In this document: positions 32,765-41,932 of the stretch, one piece after another
Numbering within the stretch: position 1 is the stretch's first letter
Layout: every line of letters starts with the position of its first letter
DNA from: CAISIP01 sp031396205
Lineage (GTDB): Bacteria; Pseudomonadota; Gammaproteobacteria; Burkholderiales; Burkholderiaceae_C
Assembly: GCA_031396205.1 (NCBI GenBank)
Contig: JANNKH010000060.1
Location: 1 to 64,000, forward strand
Length of the DNA: 64,000 nucleotides
Direction: 5' to 3'
The notes under the pieces: generated by a model
The model's database searches: none
The model's input: only the letters and a program-made list of their open reading frames with translations
Told to the model about the DNA's origin: nothing
Program-made: the position numbers and the translations under genes

Positions 32765-33724
32765 ATGCGTCGCGATACCTTCCTCAAATCCATGCTGGCC
32801 GCCGCGGCCGCCGGCACCTTGCCGATATCTGCATTCGCTGGTCCCAGCGTCAAGATGATGATTCCTGCCAATCCGGGTGGTGGCTGGGACGGTACCGGTC
32901 GTGCCCTGGGCAAGGCGCTGATCGAAAGCAAGGCAGCCGACACTGTGCAGTACGACAACAAGGGCGGCGCTGCCGGCGTCATCGGCCTGGCCCAGTTTGC
33001 CAATGCCAGCAAGGGTGATGAAAGCGCGCTGATGGTGATGGGTGCGGTGATGCTGGGCGGCATCATCACCACCAAGCCGCCGATCGGCCTGGACAAGCTG
33101 ACGCCGATCGCGCGTCTGACCAGCGAGTACAACGTGTTCGTGGTGCCTGCCGAGTCGCCGCTCAAGACCATGAAAGACGTTGTCACGCAGTTCCAGAAGG
33201 ACCCGGGCAGTGTGAAATGGGGCGGCGGCTCCAAGGGCTCGACCGAGCATATCTCGGCCTCGATGCTGGCCGGCAAGGTCGGTGTCGATCCGAAAAAGGT
33301 CAACTACATCGCGTTTCGTGGCGGCGGCGAGGCGGTTGCGGCCATCCTGGGCAACAACGTCACCGTGGGTGGCAGTGGCTACAGCGAGTTTGCCGAGTAC
33401 ATCAAGGCGGGCAAGATGCGCGCGATCGGGGTCACCTCCGAGAAACGCCTGCCCGGTGTGAGTGTGCCGACCATGAAGGAAATGGGCTACGACGTGGTGC
33501 TGGGCAACTGGCGCGGCGTGTATGGCGCCCCTGGCATCACCGACGCCCAGCGCGCAGTGCTGACCGACATGGTGATCAAGGCCACCAAGTCGGCAGCCTG
33601 GCAAGAGGCACTGGAGGCCAACAAATGGACGCCTGCGCTGCTAAGCGGCAAGGCGTTTGACGCATTCGTCGATGAGTCGTTTGCCAGCCTGCGCGGCACC
33701 ATGCACCTGGCAGGCATGCTGTGA
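32765..33724 (+). CDS. tctC: Tripartite tricarboxylate transporter binding protein (TctC / Bug family)
   Basis: A 319-residue periplasmic binding protein. Signal peptide is MRRDTFLKSMLAAAAAGTLP.. with cleavage after AFA (about residue 25). Mature landmarks are MMIPANPGGGWDGTGRALG (Bug ligand loop), VQYDNKGGAAGVIGLAQF, VKWGGGSKGSTEHI and the C-terminal WTPALLSGKAFDAFVDE. It captures a carboxylate, such as citrate or a related acid, for the TctAB permease. Ribosome site CAGGAGAC lies seven bases upstream. Its stop overlaps the GTG start of tctB. Confidence 0.94.
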   Translation: MRRDTFLKSMLAAAAAGTLPISAFAGPSVKMMIPANPGGGWDGTGRALGKALIESKAADTVQYDNKGGAAGVIGLAQFANASKGDESALMVMGAVMLGGIITTKPPIGLDKLTPIARLTSEYNVFVVPAESPLKTMKDVVTQFQKDPGSVKWGGGSKGSTEHISASMLAGKVGVDPKKVNYIAFRGGGEAVAAILGNNVTVGGSGYSEFAEYIKAGKMRAIGVTSEKRLPGVSVPTMKEMGYDVVLGNWRGVYGAPGITDAQRAVLTDMVIKATKSAAWQEALEANKWTPALLSGKAFDAFVDESFASLRGTMHLAGML

Positions 33725-34248
33725 TTCGCCGCGGCGGCGCACCCGGCCCGCAGACCCTGATCGGGGTCGGGTTGCTCGCCGTCGCAGCTGTCATCATTAC
33801 CGGTGCGATCGACTTTCCGTCCAGCGCCGGCTATTCGGGCGTTGGTCCCAATTTTCTGCCCTGGGTCGTGGGCTGCGTCATGCTGGTGTGCGGCGTCCTG
33901 GTGATCTGGCAGGCCCGTACCGGCGGCTACCGTGACATGGAGGAACCCAGCGGGGCCGAGCATGGCTATTGGCCCGGGTTCGGCTGGATGTCGGCCGGCT
34001 TGCTGGCCAATGCGGCGCTGATCACCACTATCGGCTTCATCCTGAGTTGTTCGCTGTGCTTTGCGCTCGCGGTGCGTGGACTGCGCCATGCGGATCGGCA
34101 TGGCGGTGTACCGCCGCAACGGGGCGAGGTGCCCCAGACGGTGCGTGACGTACTGACCGGTGGCGCGATTGCGGCGCCGGTCTACTGGATGTTTACCAAG
34201 CTGCTGGCAATCAATCTGCCCGGGCTGACATCTACCGGCTGGATCTAG
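33721..34248 (+). CDS. tctB: Tripartite tricarboxylate transporter small membrane subunit (TctB)
   Basis: A 175-residue protein with four hydrophobic segments (VGLLAVAAVIITGAI, WVVGCVMLVCGVLVIW, ALITTIGFILSCSLCFALAV and the C-terminal AAPVYWMFTKLLAI). It matches the TctB layout, including the GPNFLPWVV motif after the first helix. It starts with GTG overlapping the tctC stop. TctB is the small subunit partner of TctA; its sequence is normally poorly conserved. Confidence 0.9.
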   Translation: MIRRGGAPGPQTLIGVGLLAVAAVIITGAIDFPSSAGYSGVGPNFLPWVVGCVMLVCGVLVIWQARTGGYRDMEEPSGAEHGYWPGFGWMSAGLLANAALITTIGFILSCSLCFALAVRGLRHADRHGGVPPQRGEVPQTVRDVLTGGAIAAPVYWMFTKLLAINLPGLTSTGWI

Positions 34249-34328
34249 TGTGAGCCCCCAGGAGCGCTTCGTTCACTGCACCCGCAGGGAGTCTCGCGCG
34301 CCTTTCCGCTTACCGGGCGGGCTTTAGC

Positions 34329-35828
34329 ATGGATCTGTGGAACCAACTCCTGCTCGGTTTTGCGACCGCTGCAACCCCGATCAACCTGGTCTGGTGTTTC
34401 GTGGGCTGCGCGATCGGTACGGCGGTTGGCGTGCTGCCGGGCATAGGGCCGGCGGTGGCCGTGGCGATGCTGCTGCCGATCACAACCAAGGTCGATGCCA
34501 CCGCGTCGATGATTTTCTTCGCCGGCATCTATTACGGCGCCATGTATGGCGGCTCAACCACCTCCATCCTGCTCAACACGCCGGGCGAAACCGGCAGCAT
34601 GATCACCGCGATGGAGGGCAACAAGATGGCCAAGAGCGGACGCGCCGGCGCCGCGCTGGCCACCTCCGCGGTCGGCTCGTTCGTGGCCGGAACCATCGCC
34701 ACCGTGCTGGTGACCCTGTTCGCGCCGCTACTGGCCAATTTCGCGGTCAAGCTCGGGCCGCCGGAATATTTCATGCTGATGGTGCTGGCTTTCACCACTG
34801 TCAGCGCGGTGCTGGGCCGCAGCACGCTGCGCGGTATGGTCGCTTTGTTTGTCGGCCTGGCCGCGGGTCTGATCGGCATGGACCAGATATCCGGCCAGGC
34901 GCGTTACACCGCCGGTGTGCCGGAACTGCTCGACGGCATCGAGATCGTGCTGGTGGCAGTGGGCCTGTTTGCAGTGGCCGAGGCCCTGTACGCGGTGCTG
35001 TACGAGGGTGGTCCGCCGGAGACACAGAACAAGCTTAGCCGGGTACACATGAGCAAGTCGGATTGGCGGCGCTCCTGGCCCGCCTGGCTGCGTGGCACCG
35101 CGATCGGCTTTCCGTTTGGCACCATCCCGGCCGGGGGCAGCGAGATACCGACCTTCCTGAGCTACGCGACCGAGAAAAAGGTGGCCAGGGACAAATCCGA
35201 GTTCGGCACGGTCGGTGCCATCGAGGGCGTCGCCGGGCCCGAGGCGGCCAACAATGCAGCCATCACGGCCACCTTGATTCCGTTGCTGACGCTAGGCATA
35301 CCGACCTCCAACACCGCGGCCATCCTGCTCGGCGCGTTCCAGAATTACGGCATTCAGCCGGGGCCACAGTTGTTCACCACGTCGGCCAATCTGGTGTGGG
35401 CGCTGATCGCCTCGCTGTACATCGGTAATGTCATGTTGCTGATCCTGAACCTGCCGATGGTCGGCCTGTGGGTCAAGCTGCTGAAGATTCCCAAGCCCTA
35501 CCTGTACGCCGGCATCCTGATTTTCGCGACGGTGGGTGTGTACGGCATGCGCCAGAGCGGGTTCGACCTGGTGCTGCTGTATGCGATCGGCCTGATCGGT
35601 GTCGTGATGCGGCGTTATGACTTCCCCACCGCGCCGGTGGTGGTGGGCATGATCCTCGGGCCGCTGGCCGAGGCGCAGATGCGCAATGCCTTGTCGATGG
35701 GCGAGGGCAACTGGATGGTGTTCGTGGAGCGGCCGATGTCGGCCGCGCTGCTTGCCGTTGTAGTGGCCGTTCTGGTGTTGCCGCGCTTGATCCGCTGGCG
35801 TTCCAGCGCGCGCCGTCGCGCGGCCTGA
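34329..35828 (+). CDS. tctA: Tripartite tricarboxylate transporter large permease (TctA)
   Basis: A 499-residue integral membrane protein with about twelve hydrophobic segments. TctA signatures are present: GTAVGVLPGIGPAVAVAMLLP near the N-terminus (split over two motifs), YYGAMYGGSTTSILLNTPGE and, in the second half, GTIPAGGSEIPTFLSYATEK and PLLTLGIPTSNTAAILLGA. Length is normal. It uses the ion gradient to import the solute bound by TctC. The start ATG has no clear ribosome site in the 80-base gap after tctB. Confidence 0.95.
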   Translation: MDLWNQLLLGFATAATPINLVWCFVGCAIGTAVGVLPGIGPAVAVAMLLPITTKVDATASMIFFAGIYYGAMYGGSTTSILLNTPGETGSMITAMEGNKMAKSGRAGAALATSAVGSFVAGTIATVLVTLFAPLLANFAVKLGPPEYFMLMVLAFTTVSAVLGRSTLRGMVALFVGLAAGLIGMDQISGQARYTAGVPELLDGIEIVLVAVGLFAVAEALYAVLYEGGPPETQNKLSRVHMSKSDWRRSWPAWLRGTAIGFPFGTIPAGGSEIPTFLSYATEKKVARDKSEFGTVGAIEGVAGPEAANNAAITATLIPLLTLGIPTSNTAAILLGAFQNYGIQPGPQLFTTSANLVWALIASLYIGNVMLLILNLPMVGLWVKLLKIPKPYLYAGILIFATVGVYGMRQSGFDLVLLYAIGLIGVVMRRYDFPTAPVVVGMILGPLAEAQMRNALSMGEGNWMVFVERPMSAALLAVVVAVLVLPRLIRWRSSARRRAA

Positions 35829-35883
35829 TCCGTTTGCTGCAGGCGCCAGATCGCCGCGGCCAGTGTCTGCGCGGCCGGGCACG

Positions 35884-35903
35884 CTTACCTTACCTTACCT
35901 TAC
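35884..35903. repeat. Four tandem CTTAC units
   Basis: CTTAC repeats four times without interruption (35884-35903). The TAA stop codon of the minus-strand DUF2845 gene (35900-35902) lies inside the last unit, so copy number may vary without changing the protein. Confidence 0.85.
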
Positions 35904-36283
35904 TTGACGCGGTCGCCGTAGGTGATGCTGGTGAGCCTGCCGGACTCAAACCGGAGCGTCGTCAGGAACTGCCCGCGGCCTGGGTTGTAGGTCCATTCGT
36001 CCACGTTCTGGCATGCACCCGCGGTGACAAGGGTCGTTGTCGCGCGTACAGACCCCGATGCGACTGGAGCCGCGGGCACCGCCGGGTGGACCGCAATGAC
36101 CGCAACCGGTATGCAGAAACTGTCCTGGGCCAACGGCTGACCACATTTGAGCAACGCCGATGCCTTGATGTCTCCCAGATTGACAAGGTCATTCTTGCAA
36201 CGGAATGAACGGGTCTCGGCGGGCACCGGCGTTGCCGGCATCAGCAGCGCGGCGGCCAGCAGAAGTAGTGCATGGCGTGTCAT
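35900..36283 (-). CDS. DUF2845 secreted protein
   Basis: A 127-residue exported protein. Signal peptide is MTRHALLLLAAALLMPATPVPA with cleavage after about residue 22. The mature part carries FRCKNDLVNLGDIKASALLKCGQP, the DUF2845 signature in which a new-gene family reports a conserved Cys pair and the G-D/E-x-K turn, and ends with the SITYGDRVK-type strand. It is probably periplasmic; function unknown. The 3' end is formed by a CTTAC tandem repeat. It is a single-gene unit, convergent with tctA. Confidence 0.88.
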   Translation of the reverse strand: MTRHALLLLAAALLMPATPVPAETRSFRCKNDLVNLGDIKASALLKCGQPLAQDSFCIPVAVIAVHPAVPAAPVASGSVRATTTLVTAGACQNVDEWTYNPGRGQFLTTLRFESGRLTSITYGDRVK

Positions 36284-36399
36284 GGCGCGATTATGTGCGG
36301 GTCGCGATGACGTCCCATTTCATTCTGTAACAGTCTGGCGTCAGCTGGGTCGCCGGCGCGAGGGCGTGCAATGTCGGCCCTGCGCGGCGCGGCGGACAG

Positions 36400-36846
36400 T
36401 CAGGTCTGTGTCGGTACCATCAACGCCGTGTAGCGCCGCTGCATCTCTTCGGGCGTCAGTCGCTCAATTTGGTGGCCGAGCATCCAGCGGTGGCCGAACG
36501 GGTCGATCACGACACCCGTGCGCTCGCCGTAGAACTGGTCGGTGCAGGCCATCTCCAGCGTGGCGCCGGCGTCCAGCGCCCGCTGGACCAACTCGTCGGC
36601 GTTGTCAACATGCAGATGCAGGTTCACCGGCGCCTTCTCGCCGGGCCGAGGGCCCAGCATGCCGTATTCCGGAAACTCGTCGCTGAGCATCAGCGTCGTG
36701 CCATTGAAGTCGAGCTCCATGTGACCGATGCGACCGGAGGGTTCGGTCAGGCGGAACTTCTCGGTTGCTCCGAAGGCGGTGCGGTAGAAGTCGAAGGCGC
36801 GCTGGCTGTCGCCAACGCGCAGGTAGGCATAGAGTTCATGGATCAT
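36400..36846 (-). CDS. VOC (glyoxalase/bleomycin resistance-fold) protein, PhnB-like
   Basis: A 148-residue protein of the vicinal oxygen chelate fold in the PhnB-like branch: IHELYAYLRVGDSQRAFDFYRTAFG, GRIGHMELDFNGTTLMLSDEFPE, VNLHLHVDNADELVQRALDAGA and DQFYGERTGVVIDPFGHRWMLG. Enzymatic activity cannot be assigned, since many of these are uncharacterised. I start at ATG 36846; the upstream ATG at 36900 would add 18 residues not seen in the family. The next 247 bases (36847-37093) are AT-rich and hold the presumed promoter of the fasciclin gene. Confidence 0.9.
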   Translation of the reverse strand: MIHELYAYLRVGDSQRAFDFYRTAFGATEKFRLTEPSGRIGHMELDFNGTTLMLSDEFPEYGMLGPRPGEKAPVNLHLHVDNADELVQRALDAGATLEMACTDQFYGERTGVVIDPFGHRWMLGHQIERLTPEEMQRRYTALMVPTQT

Positions 36847-37093
36847 GGTAAAAGGGCCAGTTCGGGAGGATGGGCCGGCAAAAAAAGTCTGGTGGAACAT
36901 GTTCGGTCATGGTAGCCGTTTGGCCTGATTAGCCGCACACCTCGGTCGCCGAATTCGGGGCAGGATTAATTAAGACTGCACTGAGCTAAAAATAACCATA
37001 CAGTTCAAAGTGAAAACGAATTGGTATAAATTCCTCCTGCGCCACATTTTTGGCGCGCGCTGGTGTTCCAGCATTTCATTCCTGGAGATTCGC

Positions 37094-37549
37094 ATGAAGA
37101 AATCCCTCATCGCCACCGTTATTGCACTCGGCGCCGCCTTTTCGGTACAGGCCAAGGACATCGTGGATACCGCCGTGTCCGCCGGAAACTTCAACACCCT
37201 GGCCGCCGCACTGAAAGCCGCCGGGCTGGTCGACACGCTCAAGGGCAAGGGCCCGTTCACCGTGTTCGCGCCGACCGATGCCGCATTTGCCAAGATTCCA
37301 AAGGCGGACCTGGACGCCCTGCTCAAGGACAAGGCCAAGCTCACCGCCGTGCTGACCTACCACGTGGTGCCGGGCAAGGTCATGGCCGCGGACGTCAAGG
37401 CCGGCATGGTCAAGACCGTGCAGGGCTCCAGCCTGACCGTGTCGACGATGTCGGGCGTGATGGTCGATCAGGCCAAGGTCACTGCCACCGACATCGTTGC
37501 CGACAACGGTGTGATCCATGTGATCGACAGCGTCATTATTCCGAAGTAA
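37094..37549 (+). CDS. Secreted fasciclin (FAS1) domain protein
   Basis: A 151-residue protein: a signal peptide (MKKSLIATVIALGAAFSVQA, cleavage after residue 20) and one FAS1 domain. The two FAS1 boxes are GPFTVFAPTDAAFAKIP (H1 box) and NGVIHVIDSVIIPK (H2 box, at the C-terminus), with LTYHVVPGKV between. FAS1 proteins are secreted adhesion or matrix proteins of low known activity. The ribosome site GGAG lies seven bases upstream. The upstream DNA is AT-rich, with TATAAA at 37025-37030 as a possible -10 box. Confidence 0.95.
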   Translation: MKKSLIATVIALGAAFSVQAKDIVDTAVSAGNFNTLAAALKAAGLVDTLKGKGPFTVFAPTDAAFAKIPKADLDALLKDKAKLTAVLTYHVVPGKVMAADVKAGMVKTVQGSSLTVSTMSGVMVDQAKVTATDIVADNGVIHVIDSVIIPK

Positions 37550-37627
37550 TCGGCGGCGGCCCCCTGCCGCCGCATGTGTGCGGTGATGTAGTCCATGGCA
37601 CAGCCGGGGAGCCGGTTGTCCTTTTTT

Positions 37628-37646
37628 CAGCCGGCTACGCCGGCTG
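37628..37646. terminator. Stem-loop between the fasciclin gene and the sigma-54 activator gene
   Basis: CAGCCGGC-TAC-GCCGGCTG is a perfect 8-bp stem with a three-base loop, 78 bases after the fasciclin stop. A T6 run precedes it on the + strand and a loose T-rich stretch follows. It may end the fasciclin transcript. Confidence 0.5.
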
Positions 37647-37680
37647 TTCGCGTTTTCGGGGTGGGCGTTACCATTCCCGC

Positions 37681-39264
37681 ATGCCCGACCCGATCGCCGA
37701 CGCCGTGCCGCCACTGCCGCCAACCGCAATCGGTGGCATCCATGGCCTGCCGCTGGACGCGCAGGGCATCCTGGAGCTGGCCGCGCGCTCGATGTTCCAC
37801 CTGTTCTCCAGCATCAGCCAAGGCATGTTCCTGGTCGATCGGAGCGGGCGCATCGTCTGGGTCAACGAGGGCTACCAGCGCTTTTTGCCGGCGCTGGGTT
37901 TTTCCTCGCTCGACCAATTCTTGGGCCACATGGTCGAGGAGGTGATCCCCAACACCCAGATGCGCCGGGTGCTGGAGACCGGCGAGGCCTATCTGATCGA
38001 CCTGCTGACCAACCGCGCCGGGACCTTTGTCGTCAGCCGGATTCCGCTGCGCGACGACGACAACGCGGTGATTGGCGCGATCGGGATCGTTCTTTTCGAC
38101 CATCCCGAGACCACGCTGCAGCCACTGATCAGCAAGTTCGCGTTGATGCAGCGCGATCTGGACGAGGCGCGCAGCGAACTGGCGTCCCAGCGTCTGACCC
38201 TGGGCAGTGGTCGCAGCGCGGGCGCGCGGCCATCCAAATACACCTTCGCCAGTTTTGTTGGCACCAGTTCGGCCGCGGTGGAGGTCAAGCGACAGGCGCG
38301 GCGCGCGGCCCAATCCAACAGCCCGGTATTGCTGCTCGGCGAGACCGGCACCGGCAAGGAGTTGCTGGCGCATGCCATCCATGCCGCATCCAGCCGCGCC
38401 GGCGGGCCGCTGGTAAGTGTCAATATCGCGGCCGTGCCGGACACCCTGCTCGAGGCCGAGTTCTTTGGCGTGTCGCCGGGCGCCTTTACCGGCGCCGAGC
38501 GCAAGGGGCGCGATGGCAAGTTCAAACTGGCCGACGGCGGCAGCCTGTTTCTGGACGAGATCGGCGACATGCCGCTGGGCCTACAGGCCAAGCTGCTGCG
38601 CGCGTTGCAGGAAGGCGAGATCGAACCGCTGGGGTCAAACCAGCTGGTGCCGTTCGACGTGCGCGTGATCGCTGCCACGTCGCGTGATCTGACCGCCTGG
38701 ATGCGCGAGGGCCGATTCCGCGAAGACCTGTATTACCGCCTCAATGTGCTGCCGATCCGGATCCCGCCGCTGCGCGACCGGCGCAGCGACATTGCGGCAC
38801 TGGTCGAGGCGCTCAATGACGACGCGGCATTTCGCAACGGGTCGGCGTTTGCCGAGCTGACTACCGAGGCGATGGAGCTGCTGTGTGCGCAGACCTGGCG
38901 CGGCAATATCCGTGAACTGCGCAATGTGCTCGAGCAGGCGACGATGCGCAGCGATTCCCTGCGCATCGACCGCCAGGTGCTGGAAATGGTTCTGCGTGAG
39001 GCCGGGATCGAGCAGATTGCACCGTCGCAGGTTGTCGCGCTCGCTGCTAAGGCGGACGCTCCGGCTGAGCCGGGCCTGATAAGGCCGCTGGCCGAACAGG
39101 TAGCAGAACTCGAACGGGCGGCCATCAAGGCGGCGATGGAGGTCACGAAGGGCAACAAGGTCGCTGCGGCACGGTTGCTCGGCGTCTCCAGGGCCACCTT
39201 GTACGCACGGCTCGACGCGCTGGGCGCGACGGTGCCAGCTGATGCAAACCTGGCAGTTCCTTGA
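37681..39264 (+). CDS. Sigma-54-dependent activator with PAS sensor and Fis-type HTH
   Basis: A 527-residue bacterial enhancer-binding protein. An N-terminal PAS-like sensor (about 35-150: FSSISQGMFLVDRSGRIVWVNEGYQRFLPALG) is followed by an AAA+ sigma-54 interaction domain (about 185-420) with GETGTGKE (Walker A), GAFTGAERKG (sigma-54 contact loop) and LFLDEIGDM (Walker B). The C-terminal Fis-type HTH is GNKVAAARLLGVSRATLYARLD. It activates RpoN promoters after its PAS domain senses a small molecule or redox state. The downstream sugar locus begins 158 bases later and is a possible target. Confidence 0.93.
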   Translation: MPDPIADAVPPLPPTAIGGIHGLPLDAQGILELAARSMFHLFSSISQGMFLVDRSGRIVWVNEGYQRFLPALGFSSLDQFLGHMVEEVIPNTQMRRVLETGEAYLIDLLTNRAGTFVVSRIPLRDDDNAVIGAIGIVLFDHPETTLQPLISKFALMQRDLDEARSELASQRLTLGSGRSAGARPSKYTFASFVGTSSAAVEVKRQARRAAQSNSPVLLLGETGTGKELLAHAIHAASSRAGGPLVSVNIAAVPDTLLEAEFFGVSPGAFTGAERKGRDGKFKLADGGSLFLDEIGDMPLGLQAKLLRALQEGEIEPLGSNQLVPFDVRVIAATSRDLTAWMREGRFREDLYYRLNVLPIRIPPLRDRRSDIAALVEALNDDAAFRNGSAFAELTTEAMELLCAQTWRGNIRELRNVLEQATMRSDSLRIDRQVLEMVLREAGIEQIAPSQVVALAAKADAPAEPGLIRPLAEQVAELERAAIKAAMEVTKGNKVAAARLLGVSRATLYARLDALGATVPADANLAVP

Positions 39265-39422
39265 CATGAAGCTGCCCCCATGCACACTGCGTTCGCTGGA
39301 CGTGCCACTGCCAGAGGCGCTGGCCCTTCTGTCCGTCCCGATCTGCGCAGGCAGAACAGGAGCCGCGGGCATCAGCTCCGAGGGGGTTGTCAATACCTTC
39401 AGAACGGGCCAGGTGGTACAGA

Positions 39423-40313
39423 ATGACTGATGACTCGCAACGGGTGACGCTGCGCCAACCGGACGCCTGCGCCGAGATCGCGCTGCTGGGCGGCGAGTTG
39501 CGCCGCTGGTGTGTCGGCCAGCATGAATTGTTGTGGAATGCCGATCCGCTCTGGTGGCCGAGCAGCAGCCCGGTGCTGTTCCCGATCATCGGGCGCCTGC
39601 GCGGCGGGCAGACTCGCGTCAATGGCCAGAGTTACGTGATGGGGATTCACGGATTTGCCGGGAATCAGGTGTTCGCGTTGCGGTCCATGCAACCCGACCA
39701 GGTGACACTGGGGCTGGCCAGCAACGAGGCGACGCGGGCCCTGTATCCGTTCGAATTCGACCTCAGCCTGGGCTACCGCCTGCAGGGCCAATCGCTGGAG
39801 ATCGAGCTGCGGGTGCGCAACCTGGGAGCCGAACCGATGCCGTTTGCGATCGGGCTGCACCCGGGATTGCGTTGGCCCTTCAGTGCCACCGACGCCGGCG
39901 GGCACGCGGTGGCGTTCGATCAGTCGGAGTCGCCGCGGGTTCCGGTGATCAGCCCCGATGGCCTGTTTTCCGAGCAGCAACGCACGCTCGACATGGCGCC
40001 GCGCCGGCTCGGTCTGGATCCCTCTCCGATTGGCAGCACCGCCCTGTGCTTTCGCAATGCCAACAGCCGGCGCCTGCGCTTCGAGTCGCCGGATGGTGCC
40101 GCGATCGAGCTGAGCGCCAGCAACTTCGCACACTGGGCACTGTGGAACAAGCCGGGCGCGCCTTTTTTGTGCATCGAGGCCTGGACCGGTCACGGTGATC
40201 CGGTGGATTTCGATGGCGAACTCGCCGACAAGCCGTCAATGCGCCAGCTTGCGCCGGGCGCCAGTTCCGAGCATGGGCTGACGCTGCGGTTTGAGGCTCC
40301 TTCCAGGCCATGA
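39423..40313 (+). CDS. Aldose 1-epimerase (mutarotase) family protein
   Basis: A 296-residue protein with the galactose-mutarotase beta-sandwich. Landmarks are AEIALLGGELRRWCVG, PVLFPIIGRLRGG, GIHGFAGNQVFAL (His of the HGFA block), LPFAIGLHPGLRWPF-like MPFAIGLHP and the late LCIEAWTGHGDP with the catalytic-type Glu. It interconverts alpha and beta anomers of a free sugar. It starts a run of sugar-oxidation genes and overlaps the next gene by ATGA. Sugar identity is unknown. Confidence 0.85.
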   Translation: MTDDSQRVTLRQPDACAEIALLGGELRRWCVGQHELLWNADPLWWPSSSPVLFPIIGRLRGGQTRVNGQSYVMGIHGFAGNQVFALRSMQPDQVTLGLASNEATRALYPFEFDLSLGYRLQGQSLEIELRVRNLGAEPMPFAIGLHPGLRWPFSATDAGGHAVAFDQSESPRVPVISPDGLFSEQQRTLDMAPRRLGLDPSPIGSTALCFRNANSRRLRFESPDGAAIELSASNFAHWALWNKPGAPFLCIEAWTGHGDPVDFDGELADKPSMRQLAPGASSEHGLTLRFEAPSRP

Positions 40314-41194
40314 TCAATGTCCGCGTCGCCTGGGCTCGCCCCGATATTCTGGGCGAAGCGCCGCAATGGAATCCGCGTGACCAGCACCTGTATTGGGTCG
40401 ACGCGTTCGCGCCGGCGATCCGGCGCCTCGATCCGGTGACCAGCCAGGTTGAAAGCTTTGCGCTGGCAAGCGACATTGGCTCGTTCGTGTTTGCCTTTGA
40501 CGGCAGCCTGATCGGAGGCACCCGCGCGGGTTTCCAGCGCATCACGCTGCGCGACGGCATCGCGACCGCGGACACCGTCGCCGATCCGCTGGCGCGCGAC
40601 CGGCGGCTGATGCTCAACGACGGCAAATGCGACCGCCGCGGGCGCTACTGGTGTGCCAGCGTGCACTCGGACTTCATCGGTCGCCAGGCCGAATTGTTCC
40701 GGCTCGACACGGATGGGAGCGTGCATTGCATGGACGGTGGATTCGTCATCGGCAACGGCATTGCGTTTTCGCCCGACGACCAGCGCATGTACCTGGCGGA
40801 TAGTCGCGACGAAACGGTCTGGGTCTACGACTTCGATCTGGAGCGCGGCCAGATCAGCCACAGGCGGCGATTCTTTTCCACCGCCGATATGCAGGGTCGC
40901 GTCGACGGTGCGACCTGTGACAGCGCTGGCAACTACTGGTGCGCCCTGGTGCACGGCGGCGCCGTCGCGTGCATCTCTCCGGCGGGCAAGCTGCTTGAGC
41001 GCATCGAGGTGCCGGCCAAGCATCCGACCATGGTCGCCTTTGGGGGACCGCGACTCGATGCGCTTTATGTCACCAGCGCCAGCAGTCTGCTGGCGCCCGA
41101 AGAGCGATTGCGCTGGCCCTTGGCCGGCGCCCTGTTTCGCGTCGACGGGCTGGCGGCGCGCGGCCTGCCCGAGCCGTTTTTTGGCGTTGCATGA
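40310..41194 (+). CDS. SMP-30/gluconolactonase family lactonase
   Basis: A 294-residue six-bladed beta-propeller lactonase. Landmarks are ILGEAPQWNPRDQHLYWVDAF (metal Glu), LMLNDGKCDRRGRYWCAS (metal Asn), FVIGNGIAFSPDDQRMYLADS and GRVDGATCDSAGNYWCAL (Asp of the metal site). All expected metal ligands appear. It opens sugar-1,4/1,5-lactones, the second step of oxidative sugar pathways, between an aldose dehydrogenase and a sugar-acid dehydratase. Coupled by ATGA to the mutarotase, whose product would feed a dehydrogenase, perhaps the next SDR. Confidence 0.9.
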   Translation: MINVRVAWARPDILGEAPQWNPRDQHLYWVDAFAPAIRRLDPVTSQVESFALASDIGSFVFAFDGSLIGGTRAGFQRITLRDGIATADTVADPLARDRRLMLNDGKCDRRGRYWCASVHSDFIGRQAELFRLDTDGSVHCMDGGFVIGNGIAFSPDDQRMYLADSRDETVWVYDFDLERGQISHRRRFFSTADMQGRVDGATCDSAGNYWCALVHGGAVACISPAGKLLERIEVPAKHPTMVAFGGPRLDALYVTSASSLLAPEERLRWPLAGALFRVDGLAARGLPEPFFGVA

Positions 41195-41241
41195 CGACGC
41201 ACTGAAAGCCATTGAAGGCAACATTTCCGGGAGAACCCACC

Positions 41242-41910
41242 ATGCCCAGCGCCATGATCACCGGTTGCGACACCGGACTCGGTCGCGAGTTCGCGCTTCA
41301 GTATGCGCAGGCCGGCGTCAAGGTCTATGCCACCTACCGCGACCTGGCCAATCGCCTGCCGGATACGTCGATGCGCCATTTCGCGCTCGATGTGACTGAC
41401 TTCGCGCAATTTGCGGCGGTCAAGGCCGAACTGCGCGACGCTCCGATCGATGTGTTGGTGTCCAATGCCGGCATTGGACTCGATACCGGGCAACTCGGAG
41501 CGCTCGACTTCGGCTATGTGCGCAGCATGTTGATGGTCAACACGGTCGGGCCGCTCAAACTGGTCGAGACCTTTGTCGATAATGTCGCCGCCAGCGACCT
41601 GCGACGCATCGTGTTTGTCAGTAGCCGCATGGGCTCGATCGGCGCCAACCTGTCCGGCGGCCACTACGGTTACCGGGCCAGCAAGGCCGGTCTGAATGCC
41701 ATTGGGCGCAGCCTGGCGATCGACCTGTTCAAGCGGCGTATCACGCTGGCCGTGCTGCATCCGGGCTGGGTCAATACCGCAGGCGGCGCCGAGGGCGCGA
41801 CCGTCACGGCGGCGCAAAGTGTCAGCGCCATGCGCGCAATCGTGGAGCGTGCCGGCAACCACGAGACCGGCCAGTTCACGAGCTATTGCGGCCAGCCGCT
41901 GGCATGGTGA
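41242..41910 (+). CDS. Short-chain dehydrogenase/reductase
   Basis: A 222-residue classical SDR, slightly short. The cofactor motif is ITGCDTGLGREFAL (TGxxxGxG), followed by VSNAGIG, the catalytic Ser in VFVSSRMGS and YGYRASKAGL (YxxxK). N-terminal residues after TGxxxGxG suggest NAD(H) or NADP(H) without a clear choice. It could oxidise the sugar or a derived alcohol. It follows the lactonase by 47 bases (ribosome site GGGAG). Confidence 0.9.
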   Translation: MPSAMITGCDTGLGREFALQYAQAGVKVYATYRDLANRLPDTSMRHFALDVTDFAQFAAVKAELRDAPIDVLVSNAGIGLDTGQLGALDFGYVRSMLMVNTVGPLKLVETFVDNVAASDLRRIVFVSSRMGSIGANLSGGHYGYRASKAGLNAIGRSLAIDLFKRRITLAVLHPGWVNTAGGAEGATVTAAQSVSAMRAIVERAGNHETGQFTSYCGQPLAW

Positions 41911-41932
41911 AAACCCTCTCCTGACAGACGCT

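Noticed and set aside
37004..37030. Promoter-like TTCAAA and TATAAA before the fasciclin gene
   Set aside because: Spacing is 15 bases and the -35 match is poor; noted in the gene entry but not listed as a promoter.
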